Source: an uncultured Merdimonas sp. (GTDB lineage: Bacteria; Bacillota; Clostridia; Lachnospirales; Lachnospiraceae). Taken from it: a stretch of 35,960 nt of DNA. This document shows, one piece after another, positions 10,544-18,347 of this stretch (position 1 is its first letter; every line of letters starts with the position of its first letter). A model generated the notes under the pieces. That model saw only the letters and a list, made by a program, of their open reading frames with translations. It was not told the DNA's origin and made no database searches. The translations under genes and the position numbers were made by a program. The stretch covers positions 1 through 35,960 of the forward strand of contig CALWBB010000009.1 of assembly GCA_944375885.1 (NCBI GenBank). Reading direction: 5' to 3'.

Positions 10544-11357
10544 CTTCTTCACCTCCTGCAAAACCGGAACCAGCGTTCTGCTTAATCTTTGTCTGTGTCG
10601 TGAAGTCATAGATAGCGATAGCCGCGCCTACGAACGCACACAGAATCAGGGTTGCTCCGGACGTGGAAGCGTTAGCGCTGCAGAGCAGGGACATAGCGAA
10701 GCCTGCCAGCAGGAAGCCCCACATCTCTCCGGACATCATAACCTTCATCAGGATAGCGAAGCCGACGAACTTCATAGCGCCGCCTGCCGCGTCCAGGCCA
10801 GCCATTACCCAGGAGAAGTCATAGGAAAGTTTCTGCAGGGTCTCGCCCAGTGCGGAACCGCCGTAAAGGCCTGCTACGGAAATCACGCCGAACAGTACGC
10901 CCAGCACTGCCATTTCCAGGAAGTTGATGTTGCGGATTCCCTTTACGTTAGCCTCTTCCGCGTACTGATCTGCCTTATGCATCATACCGGAGAAGATCGT
11001 AAAGGTAAGGGTTACTACATACTGTCCGAATACAGCGAACGGAACAGCCAGGCCAAGAGCGGTTCCTACGCCGTCTGCTGTAGCCTCCATTCCGAGGGAT
11101 ACAGCGAATACAGTAGCCATGATACCGCCGATGATGGCGTTGGGGGGCTGTGCGCCTCCGATCGGCATACTTCCGATCTGAACCAGCTGGTAAGCGCCGC
11201 CTACCACGACACCAAGCTCAAAGTTACCAAGGATAGCTCCGATGATCGGGCAGGTAACGATGGGCTGGTACAGAGATTCCAAAAAGCTGAACTGGTCGAT
11301 ACCCATGATAAAGGCAACTACGAAAACCAGAAGAGCCTGGATAATTGAAATTTCCAT
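10533..11357 (-). CDS. PTS mannose-class EIIC
   Basis: This integral membrane protein of 274 residues belongs to the mannose/sorbose/N-acetylgalactosamine EIIC family. The N-terminal GIDQFSFLESLYQPIVTCPIIGAILGN and the GGAYQLVQIGSMPIGGAQPPN region are diagnostic (each seen in the first 90 residues). About seven to eight hydrophobic helices follow. AAAGGAG lies 5 bases before the ATG. It follows EIIB by 32 bp and overlaps EIID. Together with EIID it selects and moves the sugar; the neighbouring agaS gene suggests galactosamine or GalNAc, but EIIC sequence alone does not prove specificity. Confidence 0.94.
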   Translation of the reverse strand: MEISIIQALLVFVVAFIMGIDQFSFLESLYQPIVTCPIIGAILGNFELGVVVGGAYQLVQIGSMPIGGAQPPNAIIGGIMATVFAVSLGMEATADGVGTALGLAVPFAVFGQYVVTLTFTIFSGMMHKADQYAEEANVKGIRNINFLEMAVLGVLFGVISVAGLYGGSALGETLQKLSYDFSWVMAGLDAAGGAMKFVGFAILMKVMMSGEMWGFLLAGFAMSLLCSANASTSGATLILCAFVGAAIAIYDFTTQTKIKQNAGSGFAGGEEDGI

Positions 11358-11389
11358 ATTTGCTCCTTTCCAAATAAACCTGTCAACAG

Positions 11390-11866
11390 TTATTTGAACA
11401 ATTTGTCAGTACTTTCTGTCGGCGTGTCCGGAACACGTTTGATCTCCAGCTCTACGCCGAGCTCCTGCAGTTTCTTAAAGCAGGCTACGTCGTCGTCATT
11501 GACCGCGACGGAGGTCGCGACCTGACGCTTGCCCTCAGCCATGTGCATGTTGCCGATGTTGACCTTCTTGATCGGCACTCCGCCTTCTACCAGCTTAAGC
11601 ACATCCTGAGGCGTCTCGCAGATAATTGCAATATGCTGATTTGCAGAAGCCTTGTGGATGATATTGATTGTTTTCTCCAGAGTGAAGAACCGCGTCTGCG
11701 CATAGGCCGGCGCTGCCATGTTCATCAGGCTCTGGCGGAATTCATCCTTCGCCACTGCATCATTTGCGACCAAAAGAAGATTCGCGCCTACGACGCCGCA
11801 CCACTGAGTCGCAACCTGACCATGAATCAGCCGATTGTCAATTCTCGTCAATCGAATATCGGGCAT
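11390..11866 (-). CDS. PTS mannose-class EIIB
   Basis: This soluble 158-residue protein transfers phosphate from EIIA to the incoming sugar. The phosphorylated histidine is H15 in TRIDNRLIHGQVATQW, the signature of the mannose-class EIIB family. Size and C-terminal half (for example VPIKKVNIGNMHMAEGKR) fit AgaB/LevE-like proteins. It is the first gene of the operon: a GGGGGAG site precedes the ATG by 6 bases, and an extended -10 promoter lies about 125 bp upstream. EIIC, EIID, an unknown protein, EIIA and AgaS follow. Confidence 0.95.
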   Translation of the reverse strand: MPDIRLTRIDNRLIHGQVATQWCGVVGANLLLVANDAVAKDEFRQSLMNMAAPAYAQTRFFTLEKTINIIHKASANQHIAIICETPQDVLKLVEGGVPIKKVNIGNMHMAEGKRQVATSVAVNDDDVACFKKLQELGVELEIKRVPDTPTESTDKLFK

Positions 11867-11939
11867 GTCTTTCTCCCCCTTTCTTAAAATATTTCAGCAT
11901 AACCCGGGCAGGCAAGCCCGCTCCCTCATGCTTTTGTAC

Positions 11940-11947
11940 AAGCGCTT
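11940..11947. promoter_or_regulatory. Possible LacI/CcpA-type operator core in the 5' UTR
   Basis: The palindrome AAGCGCTT is flanked by TGTAC and CCCA. It lies about 40 bases downstream of the expected start of transcription, where a roadblock repressor could act. AAGCG is the core of catabolite-responsive elements, but the outer bases fit the consensus only partly. Confidence 0.35.
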
Positions 11948-11990
11948 CCCAAATACATCCTATGAGAGGCAGCATATGTTTACGCGTACT

Positions 11991-12043
11991 ATTATATCAA
12001 ATTTCACCAGAAATTAGTTGCACTTTTTACTTTTTCTCTTGCA
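11991..12043 (-). promoter_or_regulatory. Promoter of the PTS/agaS operon with upstream direct repeats
   Basis: TGATATAAT is a perfect extended -10 (hexamer at 11991-11996). No good -35 lies at the right distance. Instead TGCAA occurs twice on the minus strand (12018-12022 and 12039-12043), 21 bp apart, i.e. two helical turns, covering about -35 to -60. This layout suggests an activator-dependent promoter. The regulator is not encoded next to the operon in this window. Confidence 0.6.
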
Positions 12044-12094
12044 TTTTTAACCAAGAGACCACACAAATGCACATTTTCCATATAAAAAACGAAG

Positions 12095-13399
12095 TCAGGC
12101 CGCAAAATTCCAGGTGTAGGAAAAGATATGGGCTCCAATCACCAGGCCGCTTAGGGAGGGGGCGTTCGCGTAGGTACGGAAAAATACCCGGTTCCCGATA
12201 TTGGATTCTCCGGCTATGGCCCGCTTGGCCGCCGTGTAGCAGGCTTCCGTCACAGAATCAAGCCCCTGCTCCAGCATCAGGTCAAAACGGCCGGAGGTCA
12301 CGGGCGAGAACTGGCCGGAGGCGCGGATTACGCCGATGATATCATTCTGGGCGAACCGGGGATCCCGGACGCGGTTCATCACGGCCGCGCCTACTGCCAG
12401 CCGTCCCTCATCTCCCTGGTTCCCGGCCTCGCAGTAGATAAGCACCGCAAGGGCTGTCACCTCTTCCTCCGTCGCGCTGTAGGCCGCGTACTGGACGTAT
12501 TCCAGCTCTGTGGTGCGCACCCCGGTCACGTCTCCCAGGGAAGCCTCAATCTCTGCCGCCTTGGCCGCCTCGATCTGGGCCTCCATCCGCTTCTTCTCCG
12601 CGATCAGCTCCTCCAGGACCGCCTTCTGGTTCTCCAGCGTGTTGTTCTTGCCGTCCAGATCCGCCTGGGCCTGGGCGATCTCGTTCACATGCTGGCTGAT
12701 CTGCCCCGATGTGCTGTCCGCAAGGGCCGATACCTCGTTCTGCTTCTGCGTCACCGAGGCTTGGAGCTCGTCCAGGGCCTCCTTCTCTCCCTGCAGCTTC
12801 GCCTCCTGCTCCTCGATGGCCTCCTTCTGGGCCACATACTGCTCGAACATGTCCCGGTCATAAGCGGTAATGCTGGCCGCGTAGCCCGCCTGGTTCAGGG
12901 CGTCCGCGAAGCTGCCCGAAGTCAGGAGAAGCTCCAGGAACGACGCCTGAGGATGCTCATACAGATACTGAATCCGGGCCTTCATATCCGCATACTGCTG
13001 TTCCTCCACCGCCTTCGCCGCTTCCAGAGCCGCCTGGGCCTCTTCGATCTCCGCCTGCTTGTCCGTGATCTGCTGGTTCAGATCCTGGATCTCATCCTCC
13101 AGGGAAGCGTACTGCCGGTTCAGATCCGCCAGATAATTTTCCATATTTTCCTTGGCTTCCTGGAGCTTCTGCTTCTTGTCTTCCGTCTCGTCGATCTCCT
13201 GCTGGGTCTTGTCGATCTCCTGCTGCTGCTCGTCGATCTCCTCCTGGATCTCCTGCACGTCGCTCTCGTCCGGCGTCTCAGACGCCAGAACCTCATGGGG
13301 CAGATAGGTATAGGAAGAAAGCCCAAGCGCTGCCGCAAGTGCCAGTATCAGAATTCTTCTTATCCCCCTCATCCTCTTAAAGCTCTGTGTCTTTTTCAT
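12095..13399 (-). CDS. Secreted coiled-coil cell-wall hydrolase with SleB-type domain
   Basis: This 434-residue exported protein has an N-terminal signal segment (positively charged start, then ILALAAALGLSSY, cleavage probably near VLASETP). A long E/Q/K-rich coiled coil (about residues 45-285) resembles those of PcsB/CwlO-type peptidoglycan hydrolases. The C-terminal domain (about 310-433) is a Hydrolase_2/SleB fold; ALAVLIYCEAGNQGDEGR carries the expected catalytic glutamate and VGAAVMNRV follows. SleB-type enzymes are lytic transglycosylases acting on spore cortex or vegetative wall. The coiled coil suggests control of activity or binding to an ABC-type activator such as FtsEX, which is inference. 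AGGAGAG precedes the ATG. A terminator lies 28 bp upstream, so it probably uses a promoter inside trmL or readthrough. Confidence 0.9.
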   Translation of the reverse strand: MKKTQSFKRMRGIRRILILALAAALGLSSYTYLPHEVLASETPDESDVQEIQEEIDEQQQEIDKTQQEIDETEDKKQKLQEAKENMENYLADLNRQYASLEDEIQDLNQQITDKQAEIEEAQAALEAAKAVEEQQYADMKARIQYLYEHPQASFLELLLTSGSFADALNQAGYAASITAYDRDMFEQYVAQKEAIEEQEAKLQGEKEALDELQASVTQKQNEVSALADSTSGQISQHVNEIAQAQADLDGKNNTLENQKAVLEELIAEKKRMEAQIEAAKAAEIEASLGDVTGVRTTELEYVQYAAYSATEEEVTALAVLIYCEAGNQGDEGRLAVGAAVMNRVRDPRFAQNDIIGVIRASGQFSPVTSGRFDLMLEQGLDSVTEACYTAAKRAIAGESNIGNRVFFRTYANAPSLSGLVIGAHIFSYTWNFAA

Positions 13400-13420
13400 G
13401 ATCTCTCCTGCTGTTTCCCG

Positions 13421-13472
13421 TTTTAAGAAAGGCGGCCGCCGGCTGCCCTAACCGCAGCCCGCAGCCGCCTTT
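13421..13472 (-). terminator. Terminator behind trmL
   Basis: AAAGGCGGC pairs with GCCGCCTTT (13428-13436 with 13464-13472), with an inner GGCTGC/GCAGCC stem. The minus strand ends in CCTTTCTTAAAA. T-rich sequence also flanks the other side, so it could work in both directions. Confidence 0.7.
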
Positions 13473-13484
13473 TTCTCTTTCTTT

Positions 13485-13982
13485 CTAATTCCAGTCGTAT
13501 TTTGTCAGATGCCCCTCCAGCTTCATGCCCGGAAAACCGTTCTGGCGCAGCGCCTCGTAAAGCACGATCGCCACAGAATTGGACAGATTTAAAGATCGCG
13601 TCCCGCCTATCATGGGAATCCGGATGGCCCGCTCCTTATGTTCCAGAAGAAGCTCCTCCGGAATCCCCGCGCTCTCCTTGCCGAACATGAGATAACAGTC
13701 CGGCTCAAACGCCGCCTCCGTATAGAGCTTCTGCCCCTTGGTGGTCGCCATCCAGGGCTTCGCTCCGGGATTCCGGCGCAGAAAATCCTCATAATTCGTA
13801 TAGGTCATCATATCAAGCTGGGGCCAGTAATCCATCCCCGCCCGCTTCAAATCCTTTTCACTGAGGCGGAAGCCCAGGGGCTCGATCAGGTGCAGGCGCG
13901 CTCCCACAGCCACGCAGGTCCGGCCGATATTTCCAGTGTTCGCCGGGATCTCCGGCTCCAGCAGCACGATATTAAGCGCCAT
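13485..13982 (-). CDS. trmL: tRNA (cytidine/uridine-34-2'-O)-methyltransferase
   Basis: TrmL methylates the 2'-hydroxyl of the wobble base of some leucine tRNAs, using S-adenosylmethionine. The 165-residue length is normal for this minimal SPOUT enzyme, which forms a trefoil-knot dimer. The N-terminus IVLLEPEIPANTGNIGRTC is the family hallmark. YLMFGKESAGIPEELL and RIPMIGGTRSLNLSNSVAIV form the knot and SAM-binding loops. The ATG overlaps the stop of the aminotransferase gene by one base (TAATG), so translation is probably coupled. It ends the Lrp-aminotransferase-trmL run and is followed by a terminator. Confidence 0.95.
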   Translation of the reverse strand: MALNIVLLEPEIPANTGNIGRTCVAVGARLHLIEPLGFRLSEKDLKRAGMDYWPQLDMMTYTNYEDFLRRNPGAKPWMATTKGQKLYTEAAFEPDCYLMFGKESAGIPEELLLEHKERAIRIPMIGGTRSLNLSNSVAIVLYEALRQNGFPGMKLEGHLTKYDWN

Positions 13983-15160
13983 TACCTCGCTCCCTTTTCG
14001 GCCCGCAGCCTCGCCACAAAGTGGCTCAGGCGTCCCAGAGCTTCTTTGAGCTGCTCCAGAGAGTAGGCGTAGGAAATCCGCAGGAACCCTTCGCCGCAGG
14101 CTCCGAAGGCTGTGCCCGGCACTACCGCCACCTTCTCCTCCTCCAGGAAACGGGTGGCGAACTCATCGGAGGTCATGCCGAATTCCTTAATGCAGGGAAA
14201 GGTATAAAAGGCTCCGTAGGGCTCGAAGCAGGACAGGCCCATCTCCCGGAAGGCGTTCATCAGAAAGCGCCTTCTCTGATCGTAGGACTCCCGCATCATG
14301 GCCACGTCGGCGTCGCCGTTTCGCAGGGCGTCCACAGCCGCGTACTGGCTGTTCGTCGGCGCGCACATGATGGCGTACTGGTGAATCTTTGTCATCTGGC
14401 CGATGATCTCCGCCGGTCCGCAGGCGTAGCCTAAGCGCCAGCCCGTCATGGCGTAGGCCTTGGAAAAGCCGTTGATCAGGATCGTGCGCTCCCGCATGCC
14501 CGGCAGGCTCGCGATGGACACGTGATCGCCCTTGTAGCTCAGCTCAGAATAAATCTCATCCGAAAGCACATAAATGTCTTTTTCAATACAGACCTCGGCG
14601 ATCTCCTCCAGATCCTTCTTTTCCATGATGGCTCCCGTGGGATTGTTCGGAAAGGGAAGGACCAGGATCTTCGTCTTGTCCGTGACAGCAGAAAGAAGCT
14701 CCTGCTTCGTCAGACGGAAGTCATTTTCCGCCTTCAGCTCGATAATCACCGGCACGCCGTCCGCCAGAACCGCGCAGGGCTCGTAGGACACGTAGCTGGG
14801 CTGGGGAATCAGCACCTCGTCTCCGGGATTCAGCATGGCGCGGAAGGCCATGTCGATGCCCTCGCTGCCGCCCACGGTGATCAGGACCTCGTCCGCCGGA
14901 TTGTAGCTGGTATGGATGCGCCGCTCCAGATAGCGGACAATCTCCTCCCGCAGCTCCTTTAAGCCTGCGTTGGAGGTGTAAAAGGTACGTCCCTTTTCCA
15001 GGGCGTAGATGCCCTCGTCGCGGATGTGCCAGGGCGTATCGAAGTCCGGCTCGCCCACGCCCAGGGAAATGGCGTCCGGCATCTCGCTCACGATGTCGAA
15101 AAACTTGCGGATGCCGGAGGGCTGTATCGCGACAACCTTATCAGATAATGGATTTCTCAC
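13982..15160 (-). CDS. PLP-dependent class I/II aminotransferase
   Basis: This 392-residue cytoplasmic enzyme transfers amino groups, probably among aspartate, aromatic or similar amino acids and 2-oxo acids. It is a fold-type I enzyme: SLGVGEPDFDTP near the N-terminus, FPNNPTGAIM at about 170-179, SDEIYSEL at about 200-207, and the PLP-binding lysine K234 in NGFSKAYAMTGWRLGY. The start is a GTG at 15160 that overlaps the stop of the Lrp regulator gene by 4 bp. Its ribosome binding site is weak, so coupling is likely. Pairing with an Lrp-type regulator suggests control by an amino acid. Substrate cannot be read from sequence. Confidence 0.93.
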   Translation of the reverse strand: MRNPLSDKVVAIQPSGIRKFFDIVSEMPDAISLGVGEPDFDTPWHIRDEGIYALEKGRTFYTSNAGLKELREEIVRYLERRIHTSYNPADEVLITVGGSEGIDMAFRAMLNPGDEVLIPQPSYVSYEPCAVLADGVPVIIELKAENDFRLTKQELLSAVTDKTKILVLPFPNNPTGAIMEKKDLEEIAEVCIEKDIYVLSDEIYSELSYKGDHVSIASLPGMRERTILINGFSKAYAMTGWRLGYACGPAEIIGQMTKIHQYAIMCAPTNSQYAAVDALRNGDADVAMMRESYDQRRRFLMNAFREMGLSCFEPYGAFYTFPCIKEFGMTSDEFATRFLEEEKVAVVPGTAFGACGEGFLRISYAYSLEQLKEALGRLSHFVARLRAEKGAR

Positions 15161-15645
15161 AGCGTCATCAGCATCCTTTCGTCTTTGGACTCATGTGCCA
15201 TTATAGAACCATGATCCTTATATTTTTTCAATATGAAATGTGTGGCAGTGCTCAGCACCGAATCCAGCGGAGACAGCTTATCGGACACAAACTGCGCCAC
15301 GTCCCGCATGGTCTTTCCTTCCAGCATCACCAGGAAATCGAAGCCGCCGGAGATCAGGTACACGCTGGTCACCTCCGGATAGTTGTAGATACGCTCCGCC
15401 ACCTTGTCGAAGCCCAGGCCCCTCTGGGGGGTCACCTTCACCTCGATGAGGGCCGTCACCTTCTCCTCGCTGGTCTTATCCCAGTCAATCAGCGTGTGAT
15501 ACCCGCAGATAATGCCTTCCTTTTCCATATCCGCGATCTCGTTGGCCACCTCTGTCTCGCTGGATCCCAGCATCACAGCCAGGTCCTTCAGCTCAATGCG
15601 GCTGTTGTTCTCGATAAATGTCAGTATCTTTTCTCTCACAACCAT
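15157..15645 (-). CDS. Lrp/AsnC-family transcriptional regulator
   Basis: This is a 162-residue DNA-binding protein. A winged helix-turn-helix fills about residues 1-55 (IELKDLAVMLGSSETEVANEI) and a RAM/AsnC ligand-binding domain fills about 62-140 (ALIEVKVTP, VYLISGGFDFLVMLEG). Such proteins form octamers and sense amino acids. The ATG at 15645 is only 2 bases from GGGAGG; the in-frame GTG at 15639 has that site 8 bases upstream and may be the true start (160 residues). It overlaps the aminotransferase gene by 4 bp and probably regulates that gene and itself. Confidence 0.93.
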   Translation of the reverse strand: MVVREKILTFIENNSRIELKDLAVMLGSSETEVANEIADMEKEGIICGYHTLIDWDKTSEEKVTALIEVKVTPQRGLGFDKVAERIYNYPEVTSVYLISGGFDFLVMLEGKTMRDVAQFVSDKLSPLDSVLSTATHFILKKYKDHGSIMAHESKDERMLMTL

Positions 15646-15695
15646 ATCCTCCCATCTGTCCTTGTCTTTTTTTTATAGTCTGCAGCTTTCACGCC

Positions 15696-16691
15696 TCATT
15701 TGGCGCCTGCATAGATCTTGTACAGCTCATCCGTCTTCGGCCTCTCCAGGTAGCTTTCTTCGCCGCCGTTCCAGATCCGGCGGGCCTTCCCGTCCGTGGC
15801 CTTTCCGATGACGGCCGCCGGAATCCCCGCCGCCGTAAGCTTCCGGGCCAGGTCGTGGCCCCGGTCCGCGGCCATCAGCATACAGCCGCTGGAAATCAGG
15901 TAATAGGGATTCAGCTCAAAATATTCGCAGACCTCCACGGTCTCCTGGCGGATCGGGATGGCCTTTAAGTCGATCTCCAGTCCGATGCCGGAAGCTTCCG
16001 CCACCTCCCAGAGCGCTCCGTAGATGCCGCCCTCGGTCACGTCATGCATGGCGCTGACCCCGTGCTCTGCGGCAATCTGCGACTCCGGCACCACCGACAG
16101 GTACTGATCGAAGCCCTTGGCCGTCTCCACGAAGGCCTCTGAAAAGCGCTGCCGCAGCTCCTGCTCCTTTTCCTTCGCGATAATCGACGTGCCTTCGATG
16201 CCAATCCACTTGGTCACCAGAATATCCTGGCCCGGCTTCGCGCCTGCCGTGGACACCAGCCGGTTCTCCCGGACCTTGCCCACGCCCGTGACGCTGATCA
16301 CAGGCTGGTTCACCGCCCGCGTGACCTCCGTGTGGCCGCCCATGACCTGAATATGGAAACGGGAACAGGCTTCCTCCACCTGCTCCATCATCTTCCGGAT
16401 ATCCGCTTCCTCAATCTCCTCCGGCAGAAGCACAGTCAGCATGACGCCCACCGGCTCCGCCCCGCTGCTGGCCAGATCGTTGGCCGTAATCTGAATCGCC
16501 AGCATTCCCACATCCTTCACGGTTCCCGTGATCGGGTCTGTGGAAATCACAAAAATCTCGCCGGGCGCGAGCTTCACGGCCGCGCAGTCCTCGCCCACGC
16601 CGGCCCCCAGAAGCACCTCGTCCCGCTTTGTATGAATCTGTTTGAAAATGCTTCTCTTCAAAACAGTCTCTGATATCTTTCCAACCTTCAT
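15696..16691 (-). CDS. AIR synthase-related (HypE/ThiL-like) protein
   Basis: This 331-residue protein has the two-domain AIR-synthase fold shared by PurM, SelD, ThiL and HypE: an N-terminal ATP-binding part with GAGVGEDCAAVKL and TDPITG, then ITANDLASSGAEPVG, and a C-terminal part with HDVTEGGIYGALWEVAEASG. It looks most like HypE, but it ends in IYAGAK with no terminal cysteine, so it cannot carry the thiocarbamate of true HypE. No hydrogenase maturation genes are nearby. It presumably phosphorylates or activates some small molecule with ATP; the substrate is unknown. A GGGAG site lies 10 bases before the ATG. It sits 26 bp after the VanW gene and 50 bp before the Lrp gene. Confidence 0.85.
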   Translation of the reverse strand: MKVGKISETVLKRSIFKQIHTKRDEVLLGAGVGEDCAAVKLAPGEIFVISTDPITGTVKDVGMLAIQITANDLASSGAEPVGVMLTVLLPEEIEEADIRKMMEQVEEACSRFHIQVMGGHTEVTRAVNQPVISVTGVGKVRENRLVSTAGAKPGQDILVTKWIGIEGTSIIAKEKEQELRQRFSEAFVETAKGFDQYLSVVPESQIAAEHGVSAMHDVTEGGIYGALWEVAEASGIGLEIDLKAIPIRQETVEVCEYFELNPYYLISSGCMLMAADRGHDLARKLTAAGIPAAVIGKATDGKARRIWNGGEESYLERPKTDELYKIYAGAK

Positions 16692-16717
16692 TGTTTTTAC
16701 GCTCCCGTCTGTGCCGC

Positions 16718-18157
16718 TTACTGCATCCGGGCGAGACAGGAGGCAAGGGTCGCGTTGACCTGCGCCTCGTCCTGGGTGGCAACAGCCGCCTGCAGCTCAT
16801 TGGAAAGATCCGGATCTCCCGCCACGCCTACGGTGATCGTCCGTGGGAACATCTGATAGGTCGTCTTATTCTCCCGGATCACATCCTGCTCCACGCCGTC
16901 CACATAGACATGCTTGTAGAGCTCCGCCACCAGGCCGGTCCGGCCGTTCTTCACCACGATATAACCTATGGGCTGCCCGGCGTCCGCAACGATCTGCGTG
17001 GGCGCGGGCGTGGTGCTGACCGTGGTGCTGGTGAATTTCAGCGTCCGGTTCGCAGGCCTCGTCTCCTCGCCGTAAATCGAAAAGGTCACTGTCTTATTTG
17101 ACGTATAAGCCTCGATATAGATCGGAGTATCCAGATTGTTTGTAAATTTCAGGTCCTTATAGGTGCCCGCGATAGCCGCGTCGTCCGCCGGGTCCACATA
17201 GGATACCGGCATGGAATGGCCGGAGCGCTCCACAATCTCCAGCTCCGCGCGGATCACCGCGTTGTAAAGGGTTGTGGATACCTGACAGATGCCTCCGCCC
17301 ATGCTGTCCACCGTCTCCCCGTTCAGATAAGATCCCGCCATATAATAGCCGTTCGCCGAGGTAAAGGGGCTGACCGCCTCGTAAGCGGAAAAGGTATCGC
17401 CCGGGTACAGAATAGTACCGTCAATCAGCTCCGCTCCCCTCGCGATATTCGCGGAACGGCTGCTGCTGGAGGTCTTGTAGCTGGTGGTAAAGGTACCCAG
17501 GTTATCCTGTATACTGCTCAACTCCTCCTCGCTGCCCCGGGGCTCGTCGATGGCTGCCGGAAGCTCCACGCTTCCCTCCGTGTAATCCCATTCATTTTCA
17601 ATATAATTGATAATAGCCGCCTCTGCTCCGTCTGTGTCCAGCAGAACGCCTGCCGTTCCCGGCACATAGGTAAAGCTGTTCCCATTTTTTTCGAGGCCTG
17701 CGTCCACCGCCTCCTGATCAAACTGGGTACACTCATTGGCCACATATTCGGAAACCAGAGCCGGATCCAGCGTCCACTCCAGCTGGTAATTCTTATTCTC
17801 ATGCTCCAGATCCTTGCGGTCCTTATAGCGCTGGATGATATTCCCCACCTTGCCGAGCTGAACCGCCTCTTCCGTCACATCCAGATTCGTGCACTCCAGC
17901 CCCAGCTCAGAAAGCGTCGGCTGCAGCTGATGATCCCCGATCTTCAGGGTCAGCGTCTCCGCGCCCATCTCTTCTACATAGGCTTCCAGCTCTTCCCGGG
18001 CTTCGGCCGCTGTCAGGCCGGACACATCGATCCCGTCGATGTAGACTCCCGTGTGAATCACGGAATTCGAAGCAGCATCCGCCGCCTGCGCCTGCGTGCC
18101 GCCCGCCGTAAATGCAAGCCCCAGCGCCAGGGCTGCCAGCCAGGTCATTTTTTTCAT
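16718..18157 (-). CDS. Secreted VanW-family protein
   Basis: This is a 479-residue exported protein. A signal peptide covers about residues 1-25 (LAALALGLAFTAGGTQAQA, cleaved before ADAAS). Residues about 40-215 form a PG_binding_4-like region with VYIDGIDVSGLTAAEAREEL. A VanW domain follows at about 225-365, with the hallmark ILYPGDTFSAYEAVSPFT and GGGICQVSTTLYNAV. The C-terminal part (about 366-460) looks like a G5-type beta domain. VanW proteins probably act at the cell wall, but their activity is not established; the vancomycin link is historical. GAGGAG lies 7 bases before the ATG. It is downstream of the exonuclease and the small membrane peptide. Confidence 0.92.
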   Translation of the reverse strand: MKKMTWLAALALGLAFTAGGTQAQAADAASNSVIHTGVYIDGIDVSGLTAAEAREELEAYVEEMGAETLTLKIGDHQLQPTLSELGLECTNLDVTEEAVQLGKVGNIIQRYKDRKDLEHENKNYQLEWTLDPALVSEYVANECTQFDQEAVDAGLEKNGNSFTYVPGTAGVLLDTDGAEAAIINYIENEWDYTEGSVELPAAIDEPRGSEEELSSIQDNLGTFTTSYKTSSSSRSANIARGAELIDGTILYPGDTFSAYEAVSPFTSANGYYMAGSYLNGETVDSMGGGICQVSTTLYNAVIRAELEIVERSGHSMPVSYVDPADDAAIAGTYKDLKFTNNLDTPIYIEAYTSNKTVTFSIYGEETRPANRTLKFTSTTVSTTPAPTQIVADAGQPIGYIVVKNGRTGLVAELYKHVYVDGVEQDVIRENKTTYQMFPRTITVGVAGDPDLSNELQAAVATQDEAQVNATLASCLARMQ

Positions 18158-18242
18158 AAATATTCTCCTCTTTTCCCGACAAAGCCGGTCTTTTTCGCTT
18201 CTGCCAGCCGCCGTCTGTCCAATCCTGCCCGCGCCCTGTCTT

Positions 18243-18347
18243 TTAAGAAAGCGCGTAGCTCAGCATCGGCACCACCATCGCGATCACCAGAATCACGATG
18301 ATAACTGTGGAAATAATTTTTCTTGATTTCTTGTCATAAAAATTCAT
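18243..18347 (-). CDS. 34-residue single-helix membrane peptide
   Basis: A short reading frame starts at ATG 18347, overlapping the exonuclease stop as ATGA, and ends with TAA at 18243. GGGAGG lies 8 bases upstream, an ideal position. The product begins MNFYDKKSRKIISTV, a basic start, followed by a membrane helix (VIIVILVIAMVVPML) and a short tail SYALS. The overlap, ribosome binding site and clean helix make it a real gene in my view. It resembles in layout the tiny membrane protein Prli42 of Firmicutes, but sequence identity is not evident and the function is unknown. Confidence 0.75.
   Translation of the reverse strand: MNFYDKKSRKIISTVIIVILVIAMVVPMLSYALS

Noticed and set aside
12018-12060. 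Sigma-54 promoter for the PTS operon
   Set aside because: TTGGTTAAAAATGCA looks similar, but GG and GC are 10 rather than 12 bases apart and the -24 element is poor. No LevR-type activator is near.
15696-16691. Hydrogenase maturation protein HypE
   Set aside because: The C-terminal cysteine is missing and no hyp or hydrogenase genes are in the window.
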